The notes: a model not told the origin generated them from the sequence alone. Counted from the stretch's first letter, positions 1-7,227 are shown. The stretch is DNA of 33,556 nt from an uncultured Dialister sp. (GCF_900538805.1 NZ_UPZP01000013.1:1-33556); one strand, 5' to 3'. A program made the numbers and translations.

Positions 1-91
1 TTGGCCTCTAGCCTGCCCAATAAGAGGCTTTCCTATTGGCGGCTGACCGGCTTCGGTCGAAATGACAATGAAGCGGGGTGAGTGTTTGCGT

Positions 92-138
92 CAATTTGTT
101 TCTTGCAGACCTATGATAAGGCGTCTGCCGCCAAATTG
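92..138. other. Imperfect stem-loop downstream of the L-2-hydroxyacid dehydrogenase gene
   Basis: Two nested arms, CAATTTG/CAAATTG and GCAGAC/GTCTGC, are separated by unpaired bases. No T-run follows on the minus strand, so this is not a convincing intrinsic terminator, although it lies where one would be expected for the gene ending at 188. The first 90 bases hold no gene that I can support. Confidence 0.35.
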
Positions 139-187
139 TCTAACTATCCGAGGAGAAATCAATCATTTTTTCACAGCCCCTTTTCCG

Positions 188-1141
188 TTACCGGGGAAGG
201 AACTGATTTCCCCTTTCAATATTTCTGTGGATGGTGTCCACACATTCTTTGAACCGTTTCATTTCATCCGTCGTGAGCTGGTACTCCAGCACTTCCTCCA
301 CGCCATGGATTCCGATAACCGCCGGCACGCCGCAGAATACATCATGTTCACCGTACTCACCGGAGAGTTCTACAGAGCAGGGAAGAATCCGTTTCTCATC
401 GTGGAAAATAGTCCTCACCAGGGTAGCAGCAGCGGAAGCAATGCCGTACTCCGTACACTGTTTGCCCTGGTAGGTCACCCAGCCGCCTTTGATGGCCTTT
501 TCCTGAACCCTGTCCTTATCGAAAATAAAGCGGGGATCCCTTTCCATCTGGGCCAGGGTCTGGCCATAGAAATTCACCTGGGACCAGGGCACCATCTGGG
601 CGCTTCCATGCTCACCCATCATGAAGGCAAAGAATCCTCTGGCATCAAGGCCGGTCTGGTCGGAAATGGCATGGATAAGGCGGGAGGAATCAAGCAGGGT
701 TCCCGTCCCCACCACCCGGCCCCGGGGCAGTCCGGACAGTTTGGCAATAAGATGGGCAATCACATCGCAGGGATTGGTAATGGTCACAAAAATCCCATCA
801 AATCCCGCTTTCATCACCTTCGGCACATAATCCGCCACCTGGCGCACGCTGTTTTCCAGCTCATCGTCCCGGTTTCCCGTGGCACAGAGGCTCACATCTC
901 CCACTGCGTTAATAATGACATCGCAGTCCTTCAATCCTGCATAATCAGTGACTTTGTACACCGTATGATTGGGCATGTACATGACCGCATCATTCAGGTC
1001 CTGGCACTCACTGATGGCCTTCTGCTCCTTCACGTCGCAAAGAAGGATTTCATCAGCAATCCCCATCATTCCCAGACAAAATGCCGCATGGGCACCCACA
1101 TGTCCAAGTCCTGCTACACCTGCTGATCTTTTCTTTGCCAT
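188..1141 (-). CDS. L-lactate/L-2-hydroxyisocaproate dehydrogenase family protein
   Basis: This 317-residue cytosolic protein should reduce 2-keto acids to L-2-hydroxy acids with NADH. It has the lactate/malate dehydrogenase layout: a Rossmann motif GLGHVG at 11-16, NPCD at 123-126, substrate-binding Arg154 in GTGTLLDSSR, and the proton-relay His178 in GEHG. The mobile loop reads GNRDDEL instead of the KPGETR-like loop of true L-lactate dehydrogenases. It resembles the GDRFAEL loop of Lactobacillus L-2-hydroxyisocaproate dehydrogenase as I recall it, so a branched or aromatic keto acid is a likely substrate. The start is the ATG behind AAAGGAGG; an in-frame upstream codon would lie before that ribosome site. 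It has its own promoter (1191-1220) and appears to be transcribed alone. The family is secure and the substrate is inferred. Confidence 0.9.
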   Translation of the reverse strand: MAKKRSAGVAGLGHVGAHAAFCLGMMGIADEILLCDVKEQKAISECQDLNDAVMYMPNHTVYKVTDYAGLKDCDVIINAVGDVSLCATGNRDDELENSVRQVADYVPKVMKAGFDGIFVTITNPCDVIAHLIAKLSGLPRGRVVGTGTLLDSSRLIHAISDQTGLDARGFFAFMMGEHGSAQMVPWSQVNFYGQTLAQMERDPRFIFDKDRVQEKAIKGGWVTYQGKQCTEYGIASAAATLVRTIFHDEKRILPCSVELSGEYGEHDVFCGVPAVIGIHGVEEVLEYQLTTDEMKRFKECVDTIHRNIERGNQFLPR

Positions 1142-1190
1142 ATGAAAACCTCCTTTTAAATTCCTATCCAAAAGATAGAGTATTGTAGAG

Positions 1191-1220
1191 AATATATCAT
1201 GGGTAATGTTTAGAAGTCAA
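1191..1220 (-). promoter_or_regulatory. Promoter of the L-2-hydroxyacid dehydrogenase gene
   Basis: On the minus strand, TTGACT (1215-1220) and TATATT (1191-1196) are 18 bp apart, about 50 bp upstream of the ATG. It is one of the few sites in the window with a good -35 box. Confidence 0.6.
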
Positions 1221-1256
1221 GAGGAGCGGTTCACGCTGTTAAGCATAAGCAATCCA

Positions 1257-1310
1257 GGTTCAGAGGGTTCAGGGGGTTCAGGGAGTTGTGGTGGCGCCCT
1301 GTCGGGCGCA
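1257..1310 (+). repeat. GGTTCARRR nonamer repeat with small hairpin
   Basis: Three tandem 9-bp units (GGTTCAGAG, GGTTCAGGG, GGTTCAGGG) are followed by AGTTGTGGT and a GCGCC/GGCGC mini-hairpin. The same composite recurs near 3555, 5608, 10685, 14039, 20024, 24029, 27273 and 31112, always in this orientation. Confidence 0.75.
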
Positions 1311-1318
1311 ATATATAA

Positions 1319-1345
1319 TGCTTTGCAGCAGGACGCTGCAAAGCA
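1319..1345. other. Perfect 11-bp hairpin
   Basis: TGCTTTGCAGC and GCTGCAAAGCA are perfect complements around a 5-base loop. No T-run follows on either strand. It lies between the nonamer repeat and the terminator of the next gene; its function is unknown. Confidence 0.6.
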
Positions 1346-1374
1346 GCCATTTGACATTCCTGCTGCCATTTCGC

Positions 1375-1427
1375 AATAAAAAACAGCCTCTGAGGAGAAT
1401 GAATCATTCTTCGCAGAGACTGTTTTG
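1375..1427 (-). terminator. Intrinsic terminator of the secreted protein gene at 1441-2184
   Basis: A long stem formed by AAAACAG-CTCTG-AGAAT and its complement, with short internal mismatches and a 5-base loop, is followed on the minus strand by a run of six T. It starts 14 bp after the stop codon. Confidence 0.85.
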
Positions 1428-1440
1428 CCAAAATTTTATA

Positions 1441-2184
1441 TTACCTGGCCGCTACAGTAATGGAGTTTCCATGGGTCTGGTTGGCAGGGTCCATGACTTC
1501 TTCCAGATTATCCGGAGTTGCTTCCAAATCGGTATCTTCCTTTACAGTAACCACAAATTCCTGTCCCGGATTATAGTAGTAGTTTTTGCCTTTCATGAAC
1601 AGTCCGCCTACCACTGTTACTGCAGCTGCCACCGCTACCGCTCCGGCGTCCTGACGCCCATGGGCGTTCACATATCCATTGACCGGTACCTTTACACCGT
1701 TTATGGTTGCCACATAGGGTACATTAAACTCCAACTTGCCGCCGCGTCCAAACATACCATTTCCATGGGCCTTTACAATGATGCCCTGCACTTCTTCTCC
1801 CTGAGGAATCACCACTACATCATTGATAATAGTGTCTTCCATGGTCTTCAGCTTAAAGGTATTTCCGGTCTTAGACTTTTTCGAGCTAATCGGGTCCACC
1901 AGTTCAAGCCGTATCTGTGTATCTTTAGGAATATACAGGTCCCCTTCCTGAACGGTGGAAGTCTCCGCTTTTTCCTCCGGATGAAGCGCTGCATTGGCCC
2001 TTTCTTTGAAATCGGGCTGTCCTTCTTCCGTATCCGTGTCCTTCTTCTCATTCTGTGCTTCTATCGGTTCGGCAGAAGCCATGATAGCCGGCTCCGTTCC
2101 CGTAGGCGCTTCAGCCAGGCTGACCATACCGCCGGGAGTCCCCATTAATAAACATAAACTTAATAAAAGAGCTTCTTTTTTCAT
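1441..2184 (-). CDS. Secreted protein of unknown function with a basic beta-rich domain
   Basis: This 247-residue protein begins with a clear signal peptide (MKKEALLLSLCLLMG, cleavage near LAEA at about 26). An acidic, low-complexity linker runs to about residue 80. The conserved-looking part, 82-215, starts with LYIPKDTQIRLEL and includes VIPQGEEVQGII and a FGRGGKLEF segment, a pattern of beta strands around an 'IP.G..v.G.i' motif as seen in periplasmic or envelope beta domains such as VirB10/TrbI-like folds. That comparison is weak. Residues 180-197 are small and hydrophobic (Ala/Val/Gly) and could be a membrane-associated hairpin. The ATG follows AAAGGGGAA. The gene is alone, with its own terminator. 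I cannot assign a function; an envelope location is likely. Confidence 0.8.
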   Translation of the reverse strand: MKKEALLLSLCLLMGTPGGMVSLAEAPTGTEPAIMASAEPIEAQNEKKDTDTEEGQPDFKERANAALHPEEKAETSTVQEGDLYIPKDTQIRLELVDPISSKKSKTGNTFKLKTMEDTIINDVVVIPQGEEVQGIIVKAHGNGMFGRGGKLEFNVPYVATINGVKVPVNGYVNAHGRQDAGAVAVAAAVTVVGGLFMKGKNYYYNPGQEFVVTVKEDTDLEATPDNLEEVMDPANQTHGNSITVAAR

Positions 2185-2519
2185 ATTTAATTCCCCTTTA
2201 AATAGAAATAACTAAAACCCTTTACTCTCTCCTTCTGCCCTCCTTCCAATACAATCGATATATATACAGCACTTTATCATCTATCATTTTACTCAGCTTC
2301 CTGCCCAAGTCCATACAAAAAATTTATTCTATCTTATATAACAGGGCTCTATAATAAACTGCAGCGTGATGTTACTTCATTCTGCCCCCCGATGCTGTCC
2401 TGCGTATATCGGGTACACGCCGACAGTGATTCACCTGTTTATAAATACAGGAGCCATCGAAGGCGGCCAGCGGACAGCGGATAGCCAGCTCTATCTTCTA
2501 CACTCTTCTATGATAACTA
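2185..2519. other. Intergenic region between divergent genes
   Basis: No gene is visible. The stretch is AT-rich up to about 2340, then holds a short segment reading GCCAGCGGACAGCGGATAGC (2466-2485), nearly repeated around 27485. It belongs to the GATAGNN heptad family. The promoter for the minus-strand gene must lie here but I cannot place it with confidence. Confidence 0.5.
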
Positions 2520-2528
2520 TGGTATAAT
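2520..2528 (+). promoter_or_regulatory. Extended -10 promoter of the rubredoxin gene
   Basis: TGGTATAAT is a perfect extended -10 element (TGn plus TATAAT) 65 bp upstream of the ATG. There is no good -35 at the normal distance, as expected for extended -10 promoters. Confidence 0.65.
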
Positions 2529-2593
2529 GAATGTAGGTTTATGGCTCTGCCATATGTGATTCCTGCAGAGAGTGCAGGGGAACGGAGGAAATT

Positions 2594-2758
2594 ATGAAGA
2601 AGTACATTTGCAAAATCTGCGGATGGATTTATGACGAAGCCCAGGGCGACCCGGACAACGGCATTGAACCGGGCACCAAATTCGAAGACCTGCCGGCTGA
2701 TTACATCTGCCCCATGTGCGGCGCTGGAAAAGATGAATTCGAAGAATACGAAGGCTGA
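2594..2758 (+). CDS. Rubredoxin
   Basis: This 54-residue protein is a complete rubredoxin, the small cytosolic iron carrier that passes single electrons. The four iron ligands are Cys6, Cys9, Cys39 and Cys42, in CKICG and CPMCGAGKDEF. The aromatic core residues Tyr4, Trp11, Tyr13 and Tyr37 are in place, and the length is typical. The ATG follows GGAGG with a normal spacer. It is a single-gene unit with an extended -10 promoter and a strong terminator just after the stop. In anaerobes rubredoxin often feeds oxygen or peroxide reductases; no such partner is in this window. Confidence 0.97.
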   Translation: MKKYICKICGWIYDEAQGDPDNGIEPGTKFEDLPADYICPMCGAGKDEFEEYEG

Positions 2759-2769
2759 TTTCTGAAATG

Positions 2770-2800
2770 AAAAGACCCCGCTGCTGCGAGGTCTTTTTTT
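2770..2800. terminator. Bidirectional terminator between rubredoxin and the convergent secreted protein gene
   Basis: AAAAGACC and GGTCTTTT arms with an inner CG/CG pair surround a short loop. A T-run follows on the plus strand, and a shorter T-run on the minus strand, so it can serve both convergent genes. Confidence 0.88.
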
Positions 2801-2806
2801 CACGGC

Positions 2807-3454
2807 CTATTGATTTTCCGCCTGTCTGTCCTTTTCCTCTTCCTTCACCCGGTCCGCATAGCTGAATACCTTTTCCTTGATTTTAAGTTCCATACTTCCT
2901 GCGCCATAGGGTTTGCCGTAGTTCATGCCGGTAATGTCCGCATAGGCTTCCACCGCCTTCTTCTGGGCCAGCACATTTCCCTTCTTATCGTAATAAATCA
3001 CCGGGCTGGCGATGAAGCAGTCCTTTTCACCAAAATCCACCAGGAAAAGGGAATAGGACACCTCATCCTTATCCACCACACCGTCGCTGCTTTCTTCCAC
3101 CGCTTTGGCACCGGCTTTTGTAAATTCGTTCTTCACCGTAGCTGTCACCCGCCTTTTTCCATTGCGGGTGGTATCTTTCATGGTATCCTGGTCGAAATAA
3201 ATGCTGCCGCCGGAACTTTTGGCCACGCCTACCCACTGCAGGTTCTGCAGGGCACCCATGGCGTTTTTGTAGCGGGTCTTCTTTCCGGTCGAAGTTTTTA
3301 CCACCGCCGGTCTGGTTTTCACCGTCCGGGAATGGGAAATGCCGCCGGAAAGGATACGGCCAAGAATGGAGGAACCATCATAGGCTTCTGCTTCCCCATA
3401 TACAGGAAGGGCGAGGGACGCCGCCAGAATGACTGTAACCCATTGTTTCTTCAT
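2807..3454 (-). CDS. Secreted protein of unknown function
   Basis: This 215-residue protein has a signal peptide (MKKQWVTVILAASLALPVYG, cleavage near residue 24). The mature part starts with a Ser/Lys/Arg-rich segment. From about residue 65 a single mixed domain contains WVGVAKSSGGSIYFDQD, which resembles the surface-adhesin-like or 'hypothetical' proteins of Negativicutes that report on envelope state. I do not recognise a named family. The chosen start is the ATG eight bases after AGAGG; a GTG three codons upstream overlaps that ribosome site and is less likely. It ends against the rubredoxin terminator. Confidence 0.75.
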   Translation of the reverse strand: MKKQWVTVILAASLALPVYGEAEAYDGSSILGRILSGGISHSRTVKTRPAVVKTSTGKKTRYKNAMGALQNLQWVGVAKSSGGSIYFDQDTMKDTTRNGKRRVTATVKNEFTKAGAKAVEESSDGVVDKDEVSYSLFLVDFGEKDCFIASPVIYYDKKGNVLAQKKAVEAYADITGMNYGKPYGAGSMELKIKEKVFSYADRVKEEEKDRQAENQ

Positions 3455-3501
3455 ACACTTCACCTCTGCTGAAAATCCGGTAATAATACTTGTTTTTCTT
3501 T

Positions 3502-3507
3502 ATTATA
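3502..3507 (-). promoter_or_regulatory. Possible -10 box for the secreted protein gene ending at 2807
   Basis: The minus strand reads TATAAT 47 bp upstream of the ATG. I see no convincing -35 box. Confidence 0.45.
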
Positions 3508-3554
3508 CTCCTTTTGGGGAGAAATAGTGACTATGAGTTAGGAATGAATTGAAA

Positions 3555-3590
3555 GACTCAAAGGGTTCAAAGGGTTCAGAGGGTTGTGTT
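3555..3590 (+). repeat. GGTTCARRR nonamer repeat leading into the 59-bp array
   Basis: The units GACTCAAAG, GGTTCAAAG, GGTTCAGAG and GGTTGTGTT run in tandem with no gap, directly into the first 59-bp unit. Confidence 0.75.
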
Positions 3591-3806
3591 GATACACATT
3601 GCTATCATGATAAACAGGAAACTATCCGCCAAAAGTTTCCTGCTGCGTTGATACACATGGCTGTCATGCCGGACAGGAAACTATTTGCGAAAGGTTTCCT
3701 ACTGTGTTGATACGCAATGCTGTCGTGCCGGACAGGAAACTGTTCGCGAAAGGTTTCCTGCTGCGTTGATACGCAGTGTCCCCATGCCAAACAGGAAACT
3801 ATCCAT
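3585..3806. repeat. Array A: 59-bp tandem repeats with a palindromic core
   Basis: Units start at 3585, 3644, 3703 and 3762; the last is cut short. Each holds a palindrome with outer arms CAGGAAAC/GTTTCCTG around a TTCGCGAA-like centre (perfect core in the third unit), plus a linker of about 31 bp. The linker contains a second small hairpin, TGYGT-TGAT-ACRCA. The array occupies nearly all the space between the gene starting at 3454 and the terminator at 3811. It shares the palindrome and exact period with array B at 31511, but its linker differs. Since 59 is not a multiple of three it is not a coding repeat. Confidence 0.9.
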
Positions 3807-3810
3807 TCAC

Positions 3811-3845
3811 ATATAAAAAGCAGCGCCAGGCGCTGCTCTTTTTAG
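3811..3845 (-). terminator. Terminator of the gloA-like/tcdA/C39 operon
   Basis: AGCAGCGCC and GGCGCTGCT form a perfect 9-bp stem with a tight loop, followed by TTTTT on the minus strand. The hairpin begins immediately at the stop codon of the gene ending at 3842. Confidence 0.9.
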
Positions 3846-4459
3846 TCTGCTCCGGAGTCGGTGATTCTTACGAATCCGCCGCCGAATTTTGTTTTTTTCA
3901 GCCAGTTTCCCAGGTTGAACACATGGGTCGTTCCTTCGTCCCAGAGGGTGCAGTAAATGCCGTCGTCCCGTTCTTCCATTTTCACCAAAGGCATCCAGTG
4001 CCAGTGGTAGGGAATGGGTTCTCCGCCGCTGTGAAGGTTCAGGAACCCGATGGGGCAGTCCGCTTCAAGGCCTTTCCTGATGAAATCTGCCACCTTGGGA
4101 AGTTTCGGCGCCAGGAGGCGGATGGAAGGAATAGGCAGGGCTTCCACCTTTCCTTTAAGGCCCCTTTCCTTCATGTACGCCGTGAGACCTTCCTTCAGCC
4201 AGCGGGTCTTATAGAGGCCGTGCATGCGGGGTGTGGCGTATTTCCAGATATCCAGCATAATGGCAAGAGCCTCCTGCCGGTTTTCCACCTTTTTGCCCCA
4301 CTGCCTCCGTTCAATGTAGGCAGCCATCATGCTGCCTGCCGTGGGACCGCAGCCTGCCAGTTTCTGCCTTTTCTCCGGATACCATTCCTGGTTGTAGCCA
4401 AGCACGTCTTTTCCATTTTCCCGAATGGTCACCCAGTCCGGATGACGGATTTCAACCAT
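3842..4459 (-). CDS. C39-like (papain-fold) cysteine peptidase domain protein
   Basis: This 205-residue protein has no signal peptide. The motif GCGPTAGSM gives a candidate nucleophile, Cys37, at the head of a helix. HWHWMPLV supplies His152/His154, and LWDEGTTHVF gives Asp174, matching the Cys-His-Asp order of C39-like and BtrH-type papain folds. The enzyme may be a peptidase, amidase or transferase; the substrate is unknown. It is the last gene of an operon: tcdA ends 14 bp upstream, and the ATG sits behind GGAAGGG. The fold is moderately secure and the activity is inferred. Confidence 0.75.
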   Translation of the reverse strand: MVEIRHPDWVTIRENGKDVLGYNQEWYPEKRQKLAGCGPTAGSMMAAYIERRQWGKKVENRQEALAIMLDIWKYATPRMHGLYKTRWLKEGLTAYMKERGLKGKVEALPIPSIRLLAPKLPKVADFIRKGLEADCPIGFLNLHSGGEPIPYHWHWMPLVKMEERDDGIYCTLWDEGTTHVFNLGNWLKKTKFGGGFVRITDSGAD

Positions 4460-4473
4460 ATTTTTTCCCTTCC

Positions 4474-5178
4474 TTAGGTAATATCTGCTTCTTTCAAAAG
4501 GTTTCTGATGACATAGCCTGCCATCATCATGCCCGACACCGGCGGCACGAAGGAGGTGGACCCCGGCGCATGGCCTTCGCCTATGGGCTTATGGGGCAGC
4601 TCCTTGGAGTACACCACCGTCAGATGGCGCACCCGGCGGTCCTTGAGTTCCTTACGCATCTTCCTTGCCAGATGGCACACGGAGGTTTTATTGATATCTG
4701 CAATCTGCAGCATTTCCGGGCGAAGCCTGTTGCCGGTGCCCATGGATGAAATTTCCGGAATTTTCAGCTTATAGCAGATTTCCGCAATGGACACTTTCGC
4801 CGGTACATCGTCAATGGCGTCGATGATGTAGTCTGCATGAAGATTCTTGATGAAATCCTCATCCCCCGGCCGGTAAAACACAGCCATGGCTTTGGCGTCG
4901 CAGGAAGGATTTACACGGTGCGCCCTTTCCACCATGATATCCGCCTTATTTCTACCGATGGTGGTACGGTCCGCCACCAGCTGGCGGTTCAGGTTGGAAT
5001 CCTCCACGGCGTCCTTGTCAATAAAAATCAAATGGCCCACGCCGGCGCGGACCAGGGCTTCCGCCGCATAGGAGCCTACGCCGCCGATGCCGAAAACGGC
5101 CACGGTTTTAGTAGAAAGAAAATCAACGCCCTTTTCTCCGATAATGCGGGCGGTACGTACAAAAATGGGGTCCATCAC
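4474..5178 (-). CDS. tcdA: tRNA threonylcarbamoyladenosine dehydratase (TcdA)
   Basis: This 234-residue protein belongs to the E1-like ThiF/MoeB/HesA family. TcdA uses ATP to cyclise the t6A modification at position 37 of ANN-decoding tRNAs to ct6A. The nucleotide site GIGGVGS is at 30-36, Asp54 caps the second strand, and SNLNRQ (61-66) and Lys78 match the adenylation site. It lacks the C-terminal rhodanese or the CxxC zinc pairs of MoeB/ThiF, which favours TcdA. Its ATG overlaps the stop of the upstream glyoxalase-like gene by four bases (ATGA), so translation is probably coupled. A second Met follows at once, so the exact start could be one codon later. Confidence 0.9.
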   Translation of the reverse strand: MMDPIFVRTARIIGEKGVDFLSTKTVAVFGIGGVGSYAAEALVRAGVGHLIFIDKDAVEDSNLNRQLVADRTTIGRNKADIMVERAHRVNPSCDAKAMAVFYRPGDEDFIKNLHADYIIDAIDDVPAKVSIAEICYKLKIPEISSMGTGNRLRPEMLQIADINKTSVCHLARKMRKELKDRRVRHLTVVYSKELPHKPIGEGHAPGSTSFVPPVSGMMMAGYVIRNLLKEADIT

Positions 5179-5546
5179 ATATCCTCCGGAATGATTTCAA
5201 TCCAGTATCCGTCAGGGTCATTGATGAAATAAATACCCATGGCCGGATTTTCAAAACAGATGCAGCCCATGGCCTTATGCTTTTCGTGGGCCGCCTTCAT
5301 GTCGTCCACATCAAAGGCCAGATGGAATTCATTTTCCCCCAGATTGTAGGGTTCCTTCCGGTCCCTAAGCCAGGTAAGCTCCAGCCTGTGCTTCGTTTTG
5401 CCGTCCCCCAGGTAAGCCAGGATAAAGGAGCCGTCCGGAGCCTTGTACTCACCTGTTACCTTGAGTCCCAGGGCTTCTTCATAAAATGCGATGCTCTTCT
5501 TCAGATCGAGCACGTTGAAATTGTTGTGGTTAAACGAGAATTTCAT
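5175..5546 (-). CDS. gloA: Glyoxalase I-like VOC-family protein
   Basis: At 123 residues this is the usual size of a single-module-pair glyoxalase I (lactoylglutathione lyase). The four metal ligands of the family are visible as His7, Glu56, His75 and Glu117, and the ending GYWIEIIPE is typical. It may detoxify methylglyoxal; many anaerobes lack glutathione, so another thiol may be the cofactor. It is the first gene of an operon with tcdA and the C39-like gene, with a ribosome site AAAGGAG before the ATG and an extended -10 promoter at 5587-5595. The family is sure; the physiological substrate is inferred. Confidence 0.85.
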   Translation of the reverse strand: MKFSFNHNNFNVLDLKKSIAFYEEALGLKVTGEYKAPDGSFILAYLGDGKTKHRLELTWLRDRKEPYNLGENEFHLAFDVDDMKAAHEKHKAMGCICFENPAMGIYFINDPDGYWIEIIPEDM

Positions 5547-5586
5547 ACTTCTCTCCTTTTCAAATATAGAAACTTCAATACATTAC

Positions 5587-5595
5587 AGTATAGCA
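5587..5595 (-). promoter_or_regulatory. Extended -10 promoter of the gloA-like/tcdA operon
   Basis: The minus strand reads TGCTATACT (TGn plus TATACT), 41 bp upstream of the gloA-like ATG. Confidence 0.55.
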
Positions 5596-5607
5596 CATAT
5601 AGAAAAA

Positions 5608-5700
5608 GGTTCAAAGGGTTCAGCGCCCTTTGGGCGCGAAAGGGGGCGCGGCTTCGCCGCGGGTTGTGTAGAAGGGTTGTGTTCGCTTCGCTCAGGGGGC
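5608..5700 (+). repeat. Composite nonamer/mini-hairpin repeat
   Basis: GGTTCAAAG and GGTTCAGCG are followed by two GC-rich hairpins (GCGCCCTTTGGGCGC and GCGGCTTCGCCGC) and a block reading GGGTTGTGTAGAAGGGTTGT then GTTCGCTTCGCTCAGG. The last block recurs around 24080-24117 with few changes. No gene is visible between 5547 and 5866. Confidence 0.7.
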
Positions 5701-5750
5701 GGAAAAGTTCTTAAGATTGACCGGTCCATTGGGCTGGAGGATTTTCAGGT

Positions 5751-5786
5751 AACGATTTAATCGGCGTTTCCTTAATCAGTGCTTCC
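5751..5786. repeat. Two abutting MITE-end sequences
   Basis: AACGATTTAATCGGCGTTTCC is followed at once by TTAATCAGTGCTTCC and then CTAG. Both resemble the right end of the MITE at 14116-14274 (GATTTAATCAGCGCTTCC). The first matches the copy at 33483 also in its inner part (RC reads ATAACGATTTAATC). This looks like a collapsed or internally deleted copy. Confidence 0.6.
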
Positions 5787-5790
5787 CTAG

Positions 5791-5830
5791 TCCACTAGTT
5801 CACTAGCTCACTAACCCACCAGCCCACTAA
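5791..5830 (+). repeat. Five tandem octamers (YYCACTAR)
   Basis: TCCACTAG, TTCACTAG, CTCACTAA, CCCACCAG and CCCACTAA run without gaps between the MITE end and the tyrS terminator. Four contain CTAG or CTAA, the YTAR tetramer duplicated next to the MITE copies. Confidence 0.8.
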
Positions 5831-5860
5831 AAAAGCCCTCCCAAAGGAGAGCTTTTTACA
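5827..5860 (-). terminator. Terminator of tyrS
   Basis: AAAAAGC-CTCC and GGAG-GCTTTTT pair around a short loop, with a T-run on the minus strand, just after the tyrS stop. Confidence 0.88.
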
Positions 5861-5866
5861 TCAATC

Positions 5867-7114
5867 TTATTTCACTTCGATGGAGAAGTAGTTCTTTTTG
5901 CCTTTCCTGATGATGATGAACTTGCCCTTTGTATTTGGATGGGCGGACACATTGGCTTCCACGTCACGAATCTGCTCACCGTTTACGCGGATGGCACCGT
6001 TCTTTACGTCTTCCCTTGCCTGGCGCTTGGATTTTTCCACGCCGCCCTGCACCAGGGCTTCCACGATGTTGATAGGTGCTTCATGTACTTCTCCGCCCTT
6101 GGTGTTGCGGAAGGCCCCTTCGATTTCATCGCCCGACAGTTCCTGGATATTGCCGGAGAAGAGTGCCTGGGTCACCTTTTCGGCCTGGGCCAGTCCTTCT
6201 TCGCCGTGGACGAAGCGGGTCACTTCCTCTGCCAGCTTCCGCTGGGCACTTCTGTGTTCCGGATGTTCTTCCACTTCTTTTCCCAGAGCGTCGATTTCCT
6301 CATGGGAGAGGAAGGTGAAATATTTCAGGTACTTCACCACATCCCGGTCGTCCTGGTTGAACCAGAACTGGTAGAATTCATAGGGAGAGGTCTTCTTCGG
6401 ATCCAGCCATACAGCGCCGCCGGCGGTTTTGCCGAACTTGGTACCGTCTGCCTTCAGCATGAGGGGGATGGTGAGGCCGAAGGCATCATGCACATCCTCC
6501 GTCTTGCGGAGAAGCTCCACGCCGTTGGTGATGTTGCCCCACTGGTCGGCGCCGCCGATCTGGAGCTGCACATTGTACTTGTCGTAGAGCATTTTGAAAT
6601 CGATGGACTGGAGAATCTGGTAGGAGAATTCGGTGAAGGAAATCCCCGTTTCCAGACGGGAAGCCACCACTTCCTTAGCCAGCATGGTATTGATGTTGAA
6701 CAGCTTGCCGTAGTCCCTGAGGAATTCCAGAAGGGAAATCTTGGAGAGCCAGTCATAGTTGTTCACCATGGTGAAGCCGTCTTCGCCGAAGAGCCTCTTC
6801 ATCTGGGCAGTCAAACACTCCGCATTATGCTGGATGGTCTCCTGGGACTGGAGCACCCTTTCCGTTTTCCTGCCGGAGGGGTCCCCGATGGAACCGGTGC
6901 CGCCGCCGATAACAATGACCGGATGATGACCGGCCAGCTGGAAACGCTTCAGAATCATGAAAGGAATCAGATGACCGATATGCATGCTGTCGCCGGTGGG
7001 GTCAATGCCGCAGTAGAGGGAAATGGATTTCTCCCCTACCAGCTTGTACAACCCTTCCTCATCTGTCTGCTGATTGACAGCGCCACGCCATTTCAGTTCA
7101 TCAATAATGTTCAT
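5867..7114 (-). CDS. tyrS: Tyrosyl-tRNA synthetase
   Basis: This 415-residue class I synthetase charges tRNA-Tyr. The HIGH motif is HIGH at 45-48 and the KMSKS equivalent is KFGKT at 226-230, the form typical of the TyrS1 branch. The tyrosine site GGADQWGN is at 187-194. A C-terminal S4 RNA-binding domain (about 345-415) ends with AIRVNGEQI and FIIIRKGKK. The start is the ATG behind AAAGGCGGAG; the reading frame is open further upstream but without a ribosome site. A T-box leader, common before firmicute tyrS genes, is not visible. Confidence 0.97.
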   Translation of the reverse strand: MNIIDELKWRGAVNQQTDEEGLYKLVGEKSISLYCGIDPTGDSMHIGHLIPFMILKRFQLAGHHPVIVIGGGTGSIGDPSGRKTERVLQSQETIQHNAECLTAQMKRLFGEDGFTMVNNYDWLSKISLLEFLRDYGKLFNINTMLAKEVVASRLETGISFTEFSYQILQSIDFKMLYDKYNVQLQIGGADQWGNITNGVELLRKTEDVHDAFGLTIPLMLKADGTKFGKTAGGAVWLDPKKTSPYEFYQFWFNQDDRDVVKYLKYFTFLSHEEIDALGKEVEEHPEHRSAQRKLAEEVTRFVHGEEGLAQAEKVTQALFSGNIQELSGDEIEGAFRNTKGGEVHEAPINIVEALVQGGVEKSKRQAREDVKNGAIRVNGEQIRDVEANVSAHPNTKGKFIIIRKGKKNYFSIEVK

Positions 7115-7164
7115 CGAACTCCGCCTTTCTTCATTCAATATGTCTGAAATAATCAATATGTATC

Positions 7165-7173
7165 ACTATAACA
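7165..7173 (-). promoter_or_regulatory. Extended -10 promoter of tyrS
   Basis: The minus strand reads TGTTATAGT (TGn plus TATAGT), about 50 bp upstream of the tyrS ATG. Confidence 0.5.
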
Positions 7174-7227
7174 CAATTCGGATAGGATAGATATGGAGAA
7201 CATAGTTTCCTGCGCCTGATACAAAAT

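Noticed and set aside
1319..1345. Perfect hairpin as a terminator
   Set aside because: No T-run follows on either strand, and a better terminator for the neighbouring gene lies at 1375-1427.
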